Below are positions 26,623 through 35,235 of a stretch of DNA of 52,069 nt, in pieces. Made by a program: the position numbers and the translations under genes. The number at the start of each line of letters is the position of its first letter. Within the stretch, counting starts at the first letter, position 1. The notes below the pieces were generated by a model. The model saw only the letters and a list, made by a program, of their open reading frames with translations. It did not search any database and was not told the DNA's origin. The DNA is from Gammaproteobacteria bacterium (GTDB taxonomy: Bacteria; Pseudomonadota; Gammaproteobacteria; Steroidobacterales; SZUA-146): positions 1 through 52,069 of the forward strand of contig JABDLQ010000165.1 of assembly GCA_013002925.1 (NCBI GenBank), in the 5' to 3' direction.

Positions 26623-27375
26623 GTGCAAATCGAAATTGCCAGCCTTAGCCTGATTGGCCATCGCGATGAAAACCAGGACAGACTAGCAACCAGGGAGAGG
26701 GATAATGCTGTTTTTGCCGCTGTAGTCGACGGCATGGGCGGACATCACGGCGGCGCGCGCGCCGCTGAAATCGCGACTGCTGTAATGATGGACATGTTCG
26801 AACAGATCGATCTGCCAGTGTTTCACCCACGGGAGTTTCTGTCCCAGTGTATCGAGTCGGCGCACGGCGCAGTAGTCCAGCTGGGTGCTTCCTTACCTCT
26901 GGATGCCCGCCCGCGTGCGACGTGCGCTGTGGCGCTGGTGCAAAATGACAAGGCCTATTGGGCGCATGTCGGAGACAGCCGTGTGTATCACCTGCGCGGC
27001 CGGCGTGTTCAGTCACGCACCCGCGATCACAGCCATATCGAAATCCTGCTGCGCGAAGGTCTGATTCGCGAGGATGAATACCGCGAACACCCATTGCGCA
27101 ATTATGTCGAGCATTGTATCGGCGGCGAACCGCGTGAACCCACCATCAGCATCGCAGGCGCCAAATCCATGGAGCGCGGCGATGTGCTGTTGCTGTGCAC
27201 AGATGGCCTGTGGGGTGGTGCTGATGACGACGTTATTGCCGCGTGTTTTCCCAGCGGTTTTGCGGATCTGGATCTTGGCAGCAATTTACGCGAACTGATG
27301 GAAACCGCCATTGAGGCCGAAGCCCCCCACGGCGACAATACCAGTGCGATTGTGATTCACTGGCTGGGTGAATGA
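26623..27375 (+). CDS. PP2C-family protein serine/threonine phosphatase
   Basis: The 250-residue cytoplasmic protein has the metal-dependent phosphatase motifs in order: GHRDENQD (14-19 region), FAAVVDGMGGHHGG (D36), AHVGDSRVYHLRGRRV, TRDHS, LLLCTDGLW and HGDNTSAIVIH. The start is GTG. Such enzymes usually reverse Hanks-type Ser/Thr kinases; no kinase gene is seen in the window. It is divergent from yicC and overlaps no gene; rph starts 47 bp after it. Confidence 0.9.
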   Translation: MQIEIASLSLIGHRDENQDRLATRERDNAVFAAVVDGMGGHHGGARAAEIATAVMMDMFEQIDLPVFHPREFLSQCIESAHGAVVQLGASLPLDARPRATCAVALVQNDKAYWAHVGDSRVYHLRGRRVQSRTRDHSHIEILLREGLIREDEYREHPLRNYVEHCIGGEPREPTISIAGAKSMERGDVLLLCTDGLWGGADDDVIAACFPSGFADLDLGSNLRELMETAIEAEAPHGDNTSAIVIHWLGE

Positions 27376-27421
27376 ACAGCGCACGAACGACCCGCCATTA
27401 ACTTTAATCAGGAAGATGCTT

Positions 27422-28141
27422 ATGAGACCCAGTGGACGCTCTGCAGATCAGCTGCGGCCGGTCAGCCTGCAATGCAATTTCACCCGTCATGCTGAAGGAT
27501 CAGTCCTGATCAGTTGTGGTGATACACGCGTGCTGTGTAATGCCAGCGTGGAAAACCGGGTGCCGCCCTTTTTGCGCAACAGCGGTAAGGGCTGGGTAAC
27601 GGCCGAATACAGCATGTTACCGCGCTCTACTCATACACGTATGCAGCGCGAAGCAAGCCGCGGGAAACAGTCCGGACGAACACTTGAAATTCAACGCCTG
27701 ATCGGGCGCTCGCTGCGGGCTGCCGTGGACCTGCGCGCGCTCGGCGAGACTACGATTACAGTGGACTGTGACGTATTGCAAGCGGACGGTGGCACCCGCA
27801 CGGCGTCCATTACCGGTGCCTACGTCGCTATGCGCCTTGCTGTCGCGACCATGCTCAAACGCGGTACACTGAAGAGCAATCCTGTGTACGGTCAGGTAGC
27901 TGCAACCAGCGTGGGTATCTTTGCAGGAATGCCGGTCCTCGATCTGGATTATGCGGAAGATTCGGATGCTGAAACCGACATGAATATCGTCATGAATGAA
28001 GCCGGTGCTTTTATCGAGATTCAGGGCACTGCCGAAGGGCATGCCTTTTCGCGCGACGAACTGAATCAGCTGATGGACATGGCACATTCCGGCATAAACG
28101 AACTCATCACGATCCAGAACTCGGCCTTACAGGGAATCTAG
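27422..28141 (+). CDS. rph: ribonuclease PH
   Basis: RNase PH is a phosphate-dependent 3'-5' exoribonuclease that trims tRNA precursors. From the ATG at 27422 it is 239 residues (E. coli 238), starting MRPSGRSADQLRPV. Family segments include TRVLCNASVENRVPPFLR, GWVTAEYSMLPRSTHTR, GRTLEIQRLIGRSLRA, DCDVLQADGGTRTASITGA and the C-terminal EIQGTAEGHAFSRDEL. Unlike the E. coli K-12 frameshifted gene it is intact. rdgB follows after 9 bp. Confidence 0.97.
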   Translation: MRPSGRSADQLRPVSLQCNFTRHAEGSVLISCGDTRVLCNASVENRVPPFLRNSGKGWVTAEYSMLPRSTHTRMQREASRGKQSGRTLEIQRLIGRSLRAAVDLRALGETTITVDCDVLQADGGTRTASITGAYVAMRLAVATMLKRGTLKSNPVYGQVAATSVGIFAGMPVLDLDYAEDSDAETDMNIVMNEAGAFIEIQGTAEGHAFSRDELNQLMDMAHSGINELITIQNSALQGI

Positions 28142-28150
28142 GCGCACCTC

Positions 28151-28771
28151 ATGTCTCAGCAAACGCTTGTTATAGCCAGCCACAACCGGGGCAAGCTTGT
28201 TGAGATTGCCGACCTGCTGGAGCAGGAATCCCTGAATCTGATCAGCGCAGCAGACGCCGGCATCGGCGATGTCGAGGAAACTGGCCGCACCTTTGTTGAA
28301 AACGCGCTGTTGAAGGCCCGCAATGCTTGCCAGCAAACCGGTCACGCCGCTCTGGGCGATGATTCCGGCCTGGAGGTCGATTACCTCAACGGTGCTCCCG
28401 GCATTTTTTCTTCACGCTTTGCCGGCCCTGATGCGACTGACAGCTCGAACCTGGAAAAACTGCTTACCGCGTTGCAGGGTGTACCCCACGCGCAGCGAAG
28501 CGCGCGCTTTCGCTGTTGTATCGTGGTTTTACGTCACGTAGATGACCCGGCACCTCTGATTTGCGAGGGTTCCTGGGAGGGCCATATTGCCGAAAAAGCC
28601 AAAGGTGACAACGGCTTTGGTTACGATCCGGTATTTTTACCGGGCGACGCCATCGGCACAGCGGCACAGTTATCTGCAGCGCAAAAACAGACGCTCAGTC
28701 ACCGGGCCACGGCTTTACTGCAATTGAAAGCACAGTTGCATCGATTTTTGTGCCACGTCCGGCACGCCTAA
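28151..28771 (+). CDS. rdgB: non-canonical purine NTP pyrophosphatase (RdgB/HAM1)
   Basis: RdgB removes dITP, dXTP and similar nucleotides before they enter DNA. The 206-residue protein has the N-terminal VIASHNRGKLVEI (substrate-binding SHNxGK), TFVENALLKARNA, GDDSGLEVDYLNGAPGIFSSRFAG with the catalytic Asp, GDNGFGYDPVF, and KQTLSHRATAL at the end. It follows rph by 9 bp and precedes hemW by 12 bp, the same rph-rdgB-hemW type order found in many gammaproteobacteria. Confidence 0.97.
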   Translation: MSQQTLVIASHNRGKLVEIADLLEQESLNLISAADAGIGDVEETGRTFVENALLKARNACQQTGHAALGDDSGLEVDYLNGAPGIFSSRFAGPDATDSSNLEKLLTALQGVPHAQRSARFRCCIVVLRHVDDPAPLICEGSWEGHIAEKAKGDNGFGYDPVFLPGDAIGTAAQLSAAQKQTLSHRATALLQLKAQLHRFLCHVRHA

Positions 28772-28783
28772 CCAGATTTCATC

Positions 28784-29911
28784 ATGCTGTCTGATCCGGG
28801 GCTTTACGTGCATCTGCCGTGGTGCGTCAGCAAGTGCCCATATTGTGATTTTAATTCCCATGCCATTACCGGGAAGCCGCCGATGGATGCCTATATCGAG
28901 GCGCTCATAATTGACCTCGATGACCAGGTGCAGCGTTTTCAGCCTGAGCCTTTTGGCTCTGTGTTTTTTGGCGGCGGTACTCCCAGTCTGTTCAGTCCCG
29001 CGCAGATCCAGCGGGTACTGGACGCGGCGCAGCGGTTGACCGGCATCACAGCCACGGCAGAAATTACGCTGGAGGCAAATCCGGGTGCATCGGAATACTC
29101 AGCGTTCGCCGATTACCGCGATGCCGGGATCAACCGAATCTCACTGGGAGTGCAGAGTTTCGCAAATGCGCAGTTACAGCAATTGGGCCGCATCCACGAC
29201 GCGGCCGACGCTTATCGGGCCATCGCTGCCGTGCAGGCCAGTGGCATCACACAGCTAAACCTGGACCTGATGTATGGTTTGCCTTCCCAGTCTGTTGATC
29301 TTGCGGTGGCTGACGTCAACGCCGCCATAGCCGCGCATCCCACCCACATTTCTCACTACAACCTGACGATCGAGCCCAACACTCTGTTTGCTGTGCACAC
29401 CCCCGCATTGCCGGATGATGATAGCTGTTATGCCATGCAGGTAGAGTGTCAGGCGCGCCTGCAGGATGCCGGCTACTCGCACTACGAAGTATCCGCTTAT
29501 GCGCGCCACAATTGTGCCGGCCGGCATAATCTCAACTATTGGACATTTGGCGACTATCTGGGGATCGGTGCCGGAGCCCACGGCAAAATCAGCACGGGTC
29601 AGCAGATAACACGCACCAGCAAACCGCGGCATCCCGCCCAGTACCTGGCAAATACGACCGCATTAGCACCGCGGCAGATCGGCGCTGATGATCGCCTGTT
29701 CGAATTCATGCTGAATCGTCTGCGACTGAACCGCCCACTTGTTACGGCGGCTGCGGTTGCGACGCACGCGCTGGATGCACACTCACTAAGTCTTCAACTG
29801 GAAGAGGCCAGGGCCCGGGGTCTGATGGATGAAATTTCTCCTGGCACATGGCAAACGACACCCACGGGCAAGCGCTTTTTGAATGACTTACAGGAAATTT
29901 TCCTTCCATAA
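28784..29911 (+). CDS. hemW: radical SAM heme chaperone HemW
   Basis: HemW is a radical SAM protein that transfers heme to target proteins; it was long mislabelled as oxygen-independent coproporphyrinogen oxidase. The 375-residue protein has the [4Fe-4S] motif CVSKCPYC at residues 14-21 (Cys14, Cys18, Cys21), GGGTPSLF, EANPG, ISLGVQSF and HNLNYWTFGDYLGIGAGAHGK. It lacks the extra cysteine and N-terminal region of true HemN. It is the last gene of the rph-rdgB-hemW series. Confidence 0.95.
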   Translation: MLSDPGLYVHLPWCVSKCPYCDFNSHAITGKPPMDAYIEALIIDLDDQVQRFQPEPFGSVFFGGGTPSLFSPAQIQRVLDAAQRLTGITATAEITLEANPGASEYSAFADYRDAGINRISLGVQSFANAQLQQLGRIHDAADAYRAIAAVQASGITQLNLDLMYGLPSQSVDLAVADVNAAIAAHPTHISHYNLTIEPNTLFAVHTPALPDDDSCYAMQVECQARLQDAGYSHYEVSAYARHNCAGRHNLNYWTFGDYLGIGAGAHGKISTGQQITRTSKPRHPAQYLANTTALAPRQIGADDRLFEFMLNRLRLNRPLVTAAAVATHALDAHSLSLQLEEARARGLMDEISPGTWQTTPTGKRFLNDLQEIFLP

Positions 29912-29942
29912 TCAGGTGTTACCTTACTGAGCTCGCACGCGC

Positions 29943-29959
29943 CTCTACCCGGGGTAGAG
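29943..29959 (+). terminator. palindromic hairpin after hemW
   Basis: CTCTACCCGGGGTAGAG forms a perfect 6-bp stem, extendable into the centre, starting about 31 nt after the hemW stop. No T run follows, so it is a weak factor-independent terminator at best. Confidence 0.35.
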
Positions 29960-29977
29960 TGCTGTCTGCCGGATCAG

Positions 29978-30194
29978 TTATACACACGCTGGCCCAGACC
30001 CGTATCAAAACAGTGAAGTTGGGTTAATAACTGCATTAATCGAATTTAGTTGCCTTCATAACCCTATGATTATCCTAAATTAACATGGATTTGTGTACTT
30101 TTTCACCAATTTAACCTTTGGTAACTGCATAGTGCTTCATATCGCCCTTCGCGCTCATCTTCTCCACAGAGTTATCCACAGAAAATGTGGATAA
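29978..30194. promoter_or_regulatory. cluster of three perfect DnaA boxes with an AT-rich tract
   Basis: The 509-bp gap between hemW and rpmE holds three exact matches to TTATNCACA: TTATACACA at 29978-29986, TTATCCACA at 30172-30180, and its inverse TGTGGATAA at 30186-30194, the last two facing each other 5 nt apart. Between them, about 69 of the 100 bases at 30021-30120 are A or T (counted by eye), well above the window norm. This resembles an origin or a DnaA-titration/regulatory locus. No dnaA, dnaN or mnmG lies nearby, so a regulatory role is as likely as oriC. The rest of the gap (30195-30420) shows nothing clear. Confidence 0.6.
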
Positions 30195-30420
30195 AGATAA
30201 AAGCTGTTAGAAACCCGATACCTGGAAATTGCAAGCTGTGATTTTTTCCAGTAGTCCGGCTGGTGCCACGCGACGCAACCCTGGCGTTTCGGCCAGAATC
30301 TCAATTCTTCATCTTGTAATGCGCTGGTTTTCGCGCTAACCTGCGCCGCTCGTTTTTTCAGGCGTGAAATCGCAGGTGGTGTGTCCACCAGCGACCCGTC
30401 AAAAGTAATGTGGTGGTGAA

Positions 30421-30621
30421 ATGAAAGCGGAAATACATCCAGAGTACAACGATCTTCAGGTGACCTGCAGCTGTGGCGAGACTTTTGCCACACGCTCAAC
30501 TCTGAAAGGCGATCTGCATGTGGAAGTGTGTTCCAAATGTCACCCGTTTTACACCGGCAAGCAAAAAATGGTGGACACTGGCGGTCGTGTCGACAAGTTT
30601 CGCCGTAAATACGGTAAATAA
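30421..30621 (+). CDS. rpmE: 50S ribosomal protein L31, zinc-binding type
   Basis: The 66-residue protein begins MKAEIHPEY and has the four zinc-ligand cysteines of the C+ form (C16, C18, C37, C40), followed by HPFYTGKQKMVDTGGRVDKF. L31 bridges the ribosomal subunits and acts as a zinc reserve. In E. coli L31 represses its own translation. A GGTGGTGA stretch just upstream of the ATG may serve as ribosome-binding site. Confidence 0.97.
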   Translation: MKAEIHPEYNDLQVTCSCGETFATRSTLKGDLHVEVCSKCHPFYTGKQKMVDTGGRVDKFRRKYGK

Positions 30622-30683
30622 GGCTGCCGATACGCGGCACGCTGGTTCAGTAATCCTGCAGTACCCAACTGCAAAAATGTGGG

Positions 30684-31322
30684 CTACGCGAAAAACCTGT
30701 CGACCAGTGACTCCGACTGCTTCACATCCAGCAGCTCCTCAACACCTTTCACTCCCATGCGTTGCATCGGTTTGCCGTTGACCGGACTCAATGGTGGCTG
30801 TCGTTCGCCATTCAGCGGAAACACGACCGCTTCAATATCGCAATCGGCATACTCAAAGCAGAACACGGGTGTACCCTGATAATGATCAGCCCGATACCGC
30901 ACACGTCGCTCCGTGAGGCGGTAATCGATCTGCTGGTCGATAAGCTGTAGCGCCACAGATTCGGAACTATCACTGAACAGATGCAGCTCCACCGCAGACA
31001 CGGTGGTAATCGCGCCGCTTAATACCGAACCGACAAGCCGGGGACTAAACTTGTGCAAAAACTGCATGGCCGCCAGGGCAACTGTGCGCAAACTGGTGAG
31101 CGTCTGCGCGGACTCGCCAGCCATGAACAGACGGCGATGCTCAAGCAGCGCCAGTTCCACTTCGGAATTGGCCGGCAAGGCCGCACGATCGCTGAGCCCG
31201 AGTCGCTCCGCCGCTTTTTTCTTGGCCGACAGATAATCGTCAATGCCTTGTTCTGCCATGAGCCGGGCCGCCTCAATGGCCACCCGTTGACGAAGATTTC
31301 CCGTTTCCGGAGCGCGTGCCAT
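30684..31322 (-). CDS. conserved hypothetical protein, nucleotidyltransferase-like family
   Basis: The 212-residue soluble protein starts with a helical segment (VAIEAARLMAEQGIDDYLSA, then KKKAAERLGL) and has a middle part FLHKFSPRLVGSVLSGAITTVSAVELHLFSD that reads like the substrate loop of a nucleotidyltransferase fold. From memory, proteins of this type are widespread in beta- and gammaproteobacteria and often carry the name UDP-N-acetylmuramate-alanine ligase by mistake; it has no MurC ATP-binding motif and is less than half of MurC's length. The function is unknown. It lies 66 bp downstream of the PBP1A gene and converges with rpmE. Confidence 0.75.
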   Translation of the reverse strand: MARAPETGNLRQRVAIEAARLMAEQGIDDYLSAKKKAAERLGLSDRAALPANSEVELALLEHRRLFMAGESAQTLTSLRTVALAAMQFLHKFSPRLVGSVLSGAITTVSAVELHLFSDSSESVALQLIDQQIDYRLTERRVRYRADHYQGTPVFCFEYADCDIEAVVFPLNGERQPPLSPVNGKPMQRMGVKGVEELLDVKQSESLVDRFFA

Positions 31323-31388
31323 ATCTGAATTCCTGATGAGTATAAATATTTGTAAAGAGGTTGGAGATGCTCAGAGGTCTGCCGTCTG

Positions 31389-33875
31389 TTAAAACAACTC
31401 CTCGTCCTTCTCAACGGTTTTTTCGGCGGCCGCCGGATCTGCAAACGGATCGATAAAATAGTGCTCATCGTCGATCTCGGGTTTTGGCACCATGCCGATT
31501 CGAAACGTCTCAAAAATGGCATCTGCACGGCCTGCGGACGACAACAAACCGGAATCCGGGGAAATCAGCACCGTCACCAGTCCGTCCGGTTCAGGGATGA
31601 TACTTTCCGGTACGCCATCAAGAGCGTTCTCCATAAAATACACCCACACCGGCAGCGCTGCCGTACCCCCCACTTCGCCCCTGCCAAGAGGTCGCTCCTG
31701 GTCAAACCCTATCCACGAAATCGCGACCAGGGATGAATTGAATCCGCTGAACCAGGCATCACGATTGTCGTTGGTCGTACCGGTTTTTCCGGCCAGATCG
31801 CGGCGCCCCAGCCGGTTCGCCCTGACACCCGTACCGCGTCTGATGACATCACGCATCATGCTGGTGATCAGATGTGCGTTTTGCGCTGACACGGCACGCT
31901 CCGCGTGACCGACGTTCAGATAACTGGCGATGATGCGCTCACACCCTGCATCCTCCCCGTCAAAAACGGCAGTGGACGACTCCTGCAGCGTCGTTTCGGA
32001 AATGGTGGTTTGCGGGTCGACGCAATCATGGCACGCCAGCGCGGGTGCCGAGCGATACAATTCGGTACCCTGCGCATCATAAATGCGGTCGATAAAATAA
32101 GGATTGACGTCAAAGCCACCATTGGCGAATGTCGCGTACGCTTCGGCGAGTTCCAGCGGGGTCACAGCCGCACTACCCAATGCGAGCGACAGGTCACGAG
32201 GTAAATCTTCCCTGTCAAAACCGAATTTCACCAGATGCTCGATGGTGGGCCGGATTCCGACCCGGTCAAGCACCCGAATCGAGACGAGATTGCGGGATTT
32301 GATCAGTGCTTCGCGCAGCCGTGTGTCACCAAAGACCCGCCCCGAATAGTTCTTCGGGCGCCACACATCCTCTAATGCTGCGTCGGCAAATACTACGGGG
32401 GCATCATTGATGATTGTCGCTGGTGTCAACCCCAGTTCCAGCGCTGCCGAGTAAACAAACGGCTTGAACGACGAGCCCGGCTGGCGACGTGCCTGGAGCA
32501 CACGATTGAACTTGTTCTGATTAAAGTCCAGGCCACCCACAAGGCTGCTGATGGCACCATCCAGTGGGTCCAGGGCAACCATTGCACCCTGTACTACCGG
32601 CATCTGAGACAGCTGCACCTGCCCCTGATCATCGCGGGTCAGGTAGACCAGGTTGCCGGTATCAAGTACCTCTGAAACAGTCTGCACCTCGTCACCGACC
32701 GTCTCCTGGTCCAGAAAACGGCGTGCCCATGCCACTGCGGCGAGGTCGAGCGACCACTGCTCATCTGCCGCTGTCAATAAGGTTGCCGTGTTGTCGTCGA
32801 CACTCAACACCACCGCGGGAGTCAGGCCGATGCGTACCGGATACGATGACAGTTTGACGAGCAGGTCTTCACGTGTGAGGTAATCTTCCAGCGTCAGGGA
32901 TTCCAGCGCACCCCGGAAGCCATGACGCCTGTCGTATTCAAACAGACCGCGGCGCACAGCGCTCTGTGCGGCACGCTGCAGACGGCTATCGATGGTCGTA
33001 ATGACTTCAAGCCCTTGATTCAGTGCATCACGCCCAAATTGCCGTTCCACTTCGACCCGCACCATTTCTGCGACATAGGGAGCGCTAACCTCAATTTCTG
33101 TGCCATGGACGGTCGTCTCGATCGGTTCAGTGAGCGCTTCATCATATTCGGCCCGCGAGATCGCACCGGTTTCAAACATTCGCCTCAACACGTACTGGCG
33201 TCGCCCCATCGCACGCTCGGGGCTGCGTACCGGGTTATCCACCGAGGGCCGCTGCGGCAGTCCGGCGAGCGTCGCCATTTGCCCGAGGCTCAGCTCATGC
33301 AGGCGCTTTCCATAGTAGACCTGCGCGGCCGCACCCACCCCATAGGCGCGCTGACCCAAAAAGATCTTGTTCAGGTAAAGCGTCAGTATTTCCTGCTTGT
33401 CAAATTCGCGCTCCATCTTGAGCGCCAGGAAAATTTCCTGAATTTTGCGCGAAAATGACTGATCCGGGGTCAAAAAGAATGCACGGGCAGCCTGCATCGT
33501 TATGGTGGACCCGCCACCGTGAATTCTGCCGTGTTTTATGAGGTTGAAACCGGCCCGCAGTAGTCCCTGGTAATCAACACCGGGATGTTCAAAAAACCGA
33601 TCATCCTCGGATGAAATATAGGCCTGAATCAGGCGCTCCGGGAGCTCTTCCCACGTGACCGGCAAGCGGCGTTTATCCCCAAATTGCGCCACCAGACGCC
33701 CATCGCGAGTATAAATTCGCAGCGGCACCTGCAGCCGGACGTCCTTCAGGGTATCCACCGGTGGTAGCACCGGTGCGTAATAGAAATATGCGACCACCGT
33801 GCCCAGGGCTGCGGTGGCAGCCCCGAGCAGACCAAGGCTGGTAAAAAACACGAGAAATCTGGCAAAAATGCGCAT
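31389..33875 (-). CDS. mrcA: penicillin-binding protein 1A (bifunctional peptidoglycan synthase)
   Basis: PBP1A polymerises and cross-links peptidoglycan. The 828-residue protein has one N-terminal membrane helix (about 8-34), a glycosyltransferase domain with the catalytic Glu90 in SSEDDRFFEH and GGSTITMQ (121-128), an OB-like insert, and a transpeptidase domain with SxxK at S468-K471 (PGSSFKPF), SRN (KSRNLVS) and KTGTTNDNRDAWF. It faces pilM across a 298-bp divergent gap. The mrcA-pilMNOPQ divergent arrangement is conserved in Pseudomonas and E. coli relatives. Confidence 0.97.
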   Translation of the reverse strand: MRIFARFLVFFTSLGLLGAATAALGTVVAYFYYAPVLPPVDTLKDVRLQVPLRIYTRDGRLVAQFGDKRRLPVTWEELPERLIQAYISSEDDRFFEHPGVDYQGLLRAGFNLIKHGRIHGGGSTITMQAARAFFLTPDQSFSRKIQEIFLALKMEREFDKQEILTLYLNKIFLGQRAYGVGAAAQVYYGKRLHELSLGQMATLAGLPQRPSVDNPVRSPERAMGRRQYVLRRMFETGAISRAEYDEALTEPIETTVHGTEIEVSAPYVAEMVRVEVERQFGRDALNQGLEVITTIDSRLQRAAQSAVRRGLFEYDRRHGFRGALESLTLEDYLTREDLLVKLSSYPVRIGLTPAVVLSVDDNTATLLTAADEQWSLDLAAVAWARRFLDQETVGDEVQTVSEVLDTGNLVYLTRDDQGQVQLSQMPVVQGAMVALDPLDGAISSLVGGLDFNQNKFNRVLQARRQPGSSFKPFVYSAALELGLTPATIINDAPVVFADAALEDVWRPKNYSGRVFGDTRLREALIKSRNLVSIRVLDRVGIRPTIEHLVKFGFDREDLPRDLSLALGSAAVTPLELAEAYATFANGGFDVNPYFIDRIYDAQGTELYRSAPALACHDCVDPQTTISETTLQESSTAVFDGEDAGCERIIASYLNVGHAERAVSAQNAHLITSMMRDVIRRGTGVRANRLGRRDLAGKTGTTNDNRDAWFSGFNSSLVAISWIGFDQERPLGRGEVGGTAALPVWVYFMENALDGVPESIIPEPDGLVTVLISPDSGLLSSAGRADAIFETFRIGMVPKPEIDDEHYFIDPFADPAAAEKTVEKDEELF

Positions 33876-34173
33876 GCAATATCGGACCGGGAAACAAGAG
33901 TTGGATTATATAGACTCAGGATTGTGAAAAAAATCACGCTATTGAATAAAAATTATTGGTATAAATTTACCCCTGCCTGGAAATTTGTTATGTGAAATAG
34001 GGTACATCGGCAGTTTGTTCGTTGTCCCCGGGGACCAATGCTTCACCAAATAGGTGAATATGTGCTTTCCGTCACATTACACTTCCATTATTTATTGTTA
34101 TATAGTTGACTCGGCTTATTGAGAAGATAGACCATCTTTTCGCCGCAAGTTACGGACTCTGAAAGGAAAAAAC
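33876..34173. promoter_or_regulatory. divergent control region of mrcA and pilM with a CRP/Vfr-like site
   Basis: No gene is seen in this 298-bp gap. For mrcA (minus strand) there is a perfect TATAAT at 33910-33905. Just upstream of it, 33923-33938 reads TGTGA-N6-TCACG, one base off the CRP/Vfr consensus TGTGA-N6-TCACA. A poorer copy, TGTGA-N6-GTACA, lies at 33991-34006. For pilM (plus strand) TATAGT at 34101-34106 and TTGACT at 34106-34111 are candidate promoter hexamers, but no well-spaced pair stands out. A ribosome-binding site AAGGA precedes the pilM GTG. Confidence 0.45.
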
Positions 34174-35235
34174 GTGCTGTTTAGAACCGCACAACGGCCA
34201 TTACTCGGACTTGACATAACCACCTCATCGGTAAAGCTCATTGAGCTTGGCCGATCAGGTGATACTTATCGCGTGGAATCGTACGCCGCGGAGCCGACAC
34301 CTGTTAACTCGATCAATGAGAAAGCCATTATCGACGTTGAAGCTGTTGGTGAAGCCGTCCGCCGCGCTGTCAAGCGTTCCGGGGCCCGCAGTCGCCTCGC
34401 CGCCGTTGCCATCAGTGGTGATGCGGCAATTACCAAAGTCATTCAAATGCCCAGGACTCTGAAAGAAACCGAACTCGAAGGGCAGGTTGAATTACAGGCA
34501 GACCAATACATCCCGTTTCCGATGGAAGAAGTCAGCTTTGACTTCGAAGTAATCGGCCCCTCGGATAAAGACCAGGAAATGCAGGATGTACTGCTGGTTG
34601 CCACCCGGACCGAAAACGTCGAACAACGGCAAGCCGCTGTAGAGGCAGCCGGTCTCGGCGCAAAGGTTGTCGACGTAGAGCCCTTCGCGCTGGAGAACGC
34701 CTGCCGGCTGCTAACCCACCAGATGCCCGATAACGGTAGTAATCATTCTGTCGCCGTCGTTGATTTTGGGGCCAGCAGCACGACGTTTAGCGTGTTACGT
34801 GATCTGAAAGTGATCTACACGCGCGATTTCGCTTTCGGGGGTCAGCAACTGACAGAAGAAATCATGCGCACCTATGGACTAAGCCTTGAAGAAGCCGGTC
34901 GCGCCAAGAAGGAAGGCGGCCTGCCCAGTAATTATCAGCCTGAAGTGCTGGATGCTTTCATTGATGATATGACTCAACAAGTCAGTCGTTCATTGCAATT
35001 TTTCCTGGCATCCGGTGGCGGCCGCGAACAACCGGAGCACATCATAGTGTGCGGAGGCTGCGCCAACATTGCCGGTGTCTCTGATTTGATTGCCAGCCGC
35101 GTAGGCATACCTACGGTCAAAGGCGACCCACTGGGCCAGATGAAAATTTCCTCCAAAGCCAAGGCGCAGGGCGTGCACAAAGATGCCACTGCCCTGCTAA
35201 CCGCTTGTGGACTTGCACTGCGGAGTTTTGACTAA
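34174..35235 (+). CDS. pilM: type IV pilus assembly protein PilM
   Basis: PilM is an actin-like ATP-binding protein on the cytoplasmic side of the inner membrane that binds the PilN N-terminus. The 353-residue protein has family segments GLDITTSSVKLIEL at residues 11-24, QMPRTLKETELEGQVELQA, PMEEVSFDFEVIGP, VVDFGASSTTFSV, and GGCANIAGVSDLIASRVGIP. The start is GTG with an AAGGA site 6 nt upstream. Its stop overlaps the pilN start (TAATG). Confidence 0.97.
   Translation: MLFRTAQRPLLGLDITTSSVKLIELGRSGDTYRVESYAAEPTPVNSINEKAIIDVEAVGEAVRRAVKRSGARSRLAAVAISGDAAITKVIQMPRTLKETELEGQVELQADQYIPFPMEEVSFDFEVIGPSDKDQEMQDVLLVATRTENVEQRQAAVEAAGLGAKVVDVEPFALENACRLLTHQMPDNGSNHSVAVVDFGASSTTFSVLRDLKVIYTRDFAFGGQQLTEEIMRTYGLSLEEAGRAKKEGGLPSNYQPEVLDAFIDDMTQQVSRSLQFFLASGGGREQPEHIIVCGGCANIAGVSDLIASRVGIPTVKGDPLGQMKISSKAKAQGVHKDATALLTACGLALRSFD

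Noticed and set aside
30186..30194. Reading the DnaA-box cluster as a proven oriC.
   Set aside because: Three boxes and an AT-rich tract are too few and the usual dnaA, dnaN or mnmG neighbours are missing, so it is kept as a finding only.
30155..30388. A 77-codon minus-strand frame (GTG at 30388) in the hemW-rpmE gap.
   Set aside because: It is basic, has no recognised family and a poor ribosome-binding site, and its end is made of the DnaA-box sequence. I treat it as chance, although its codons are not absurd.
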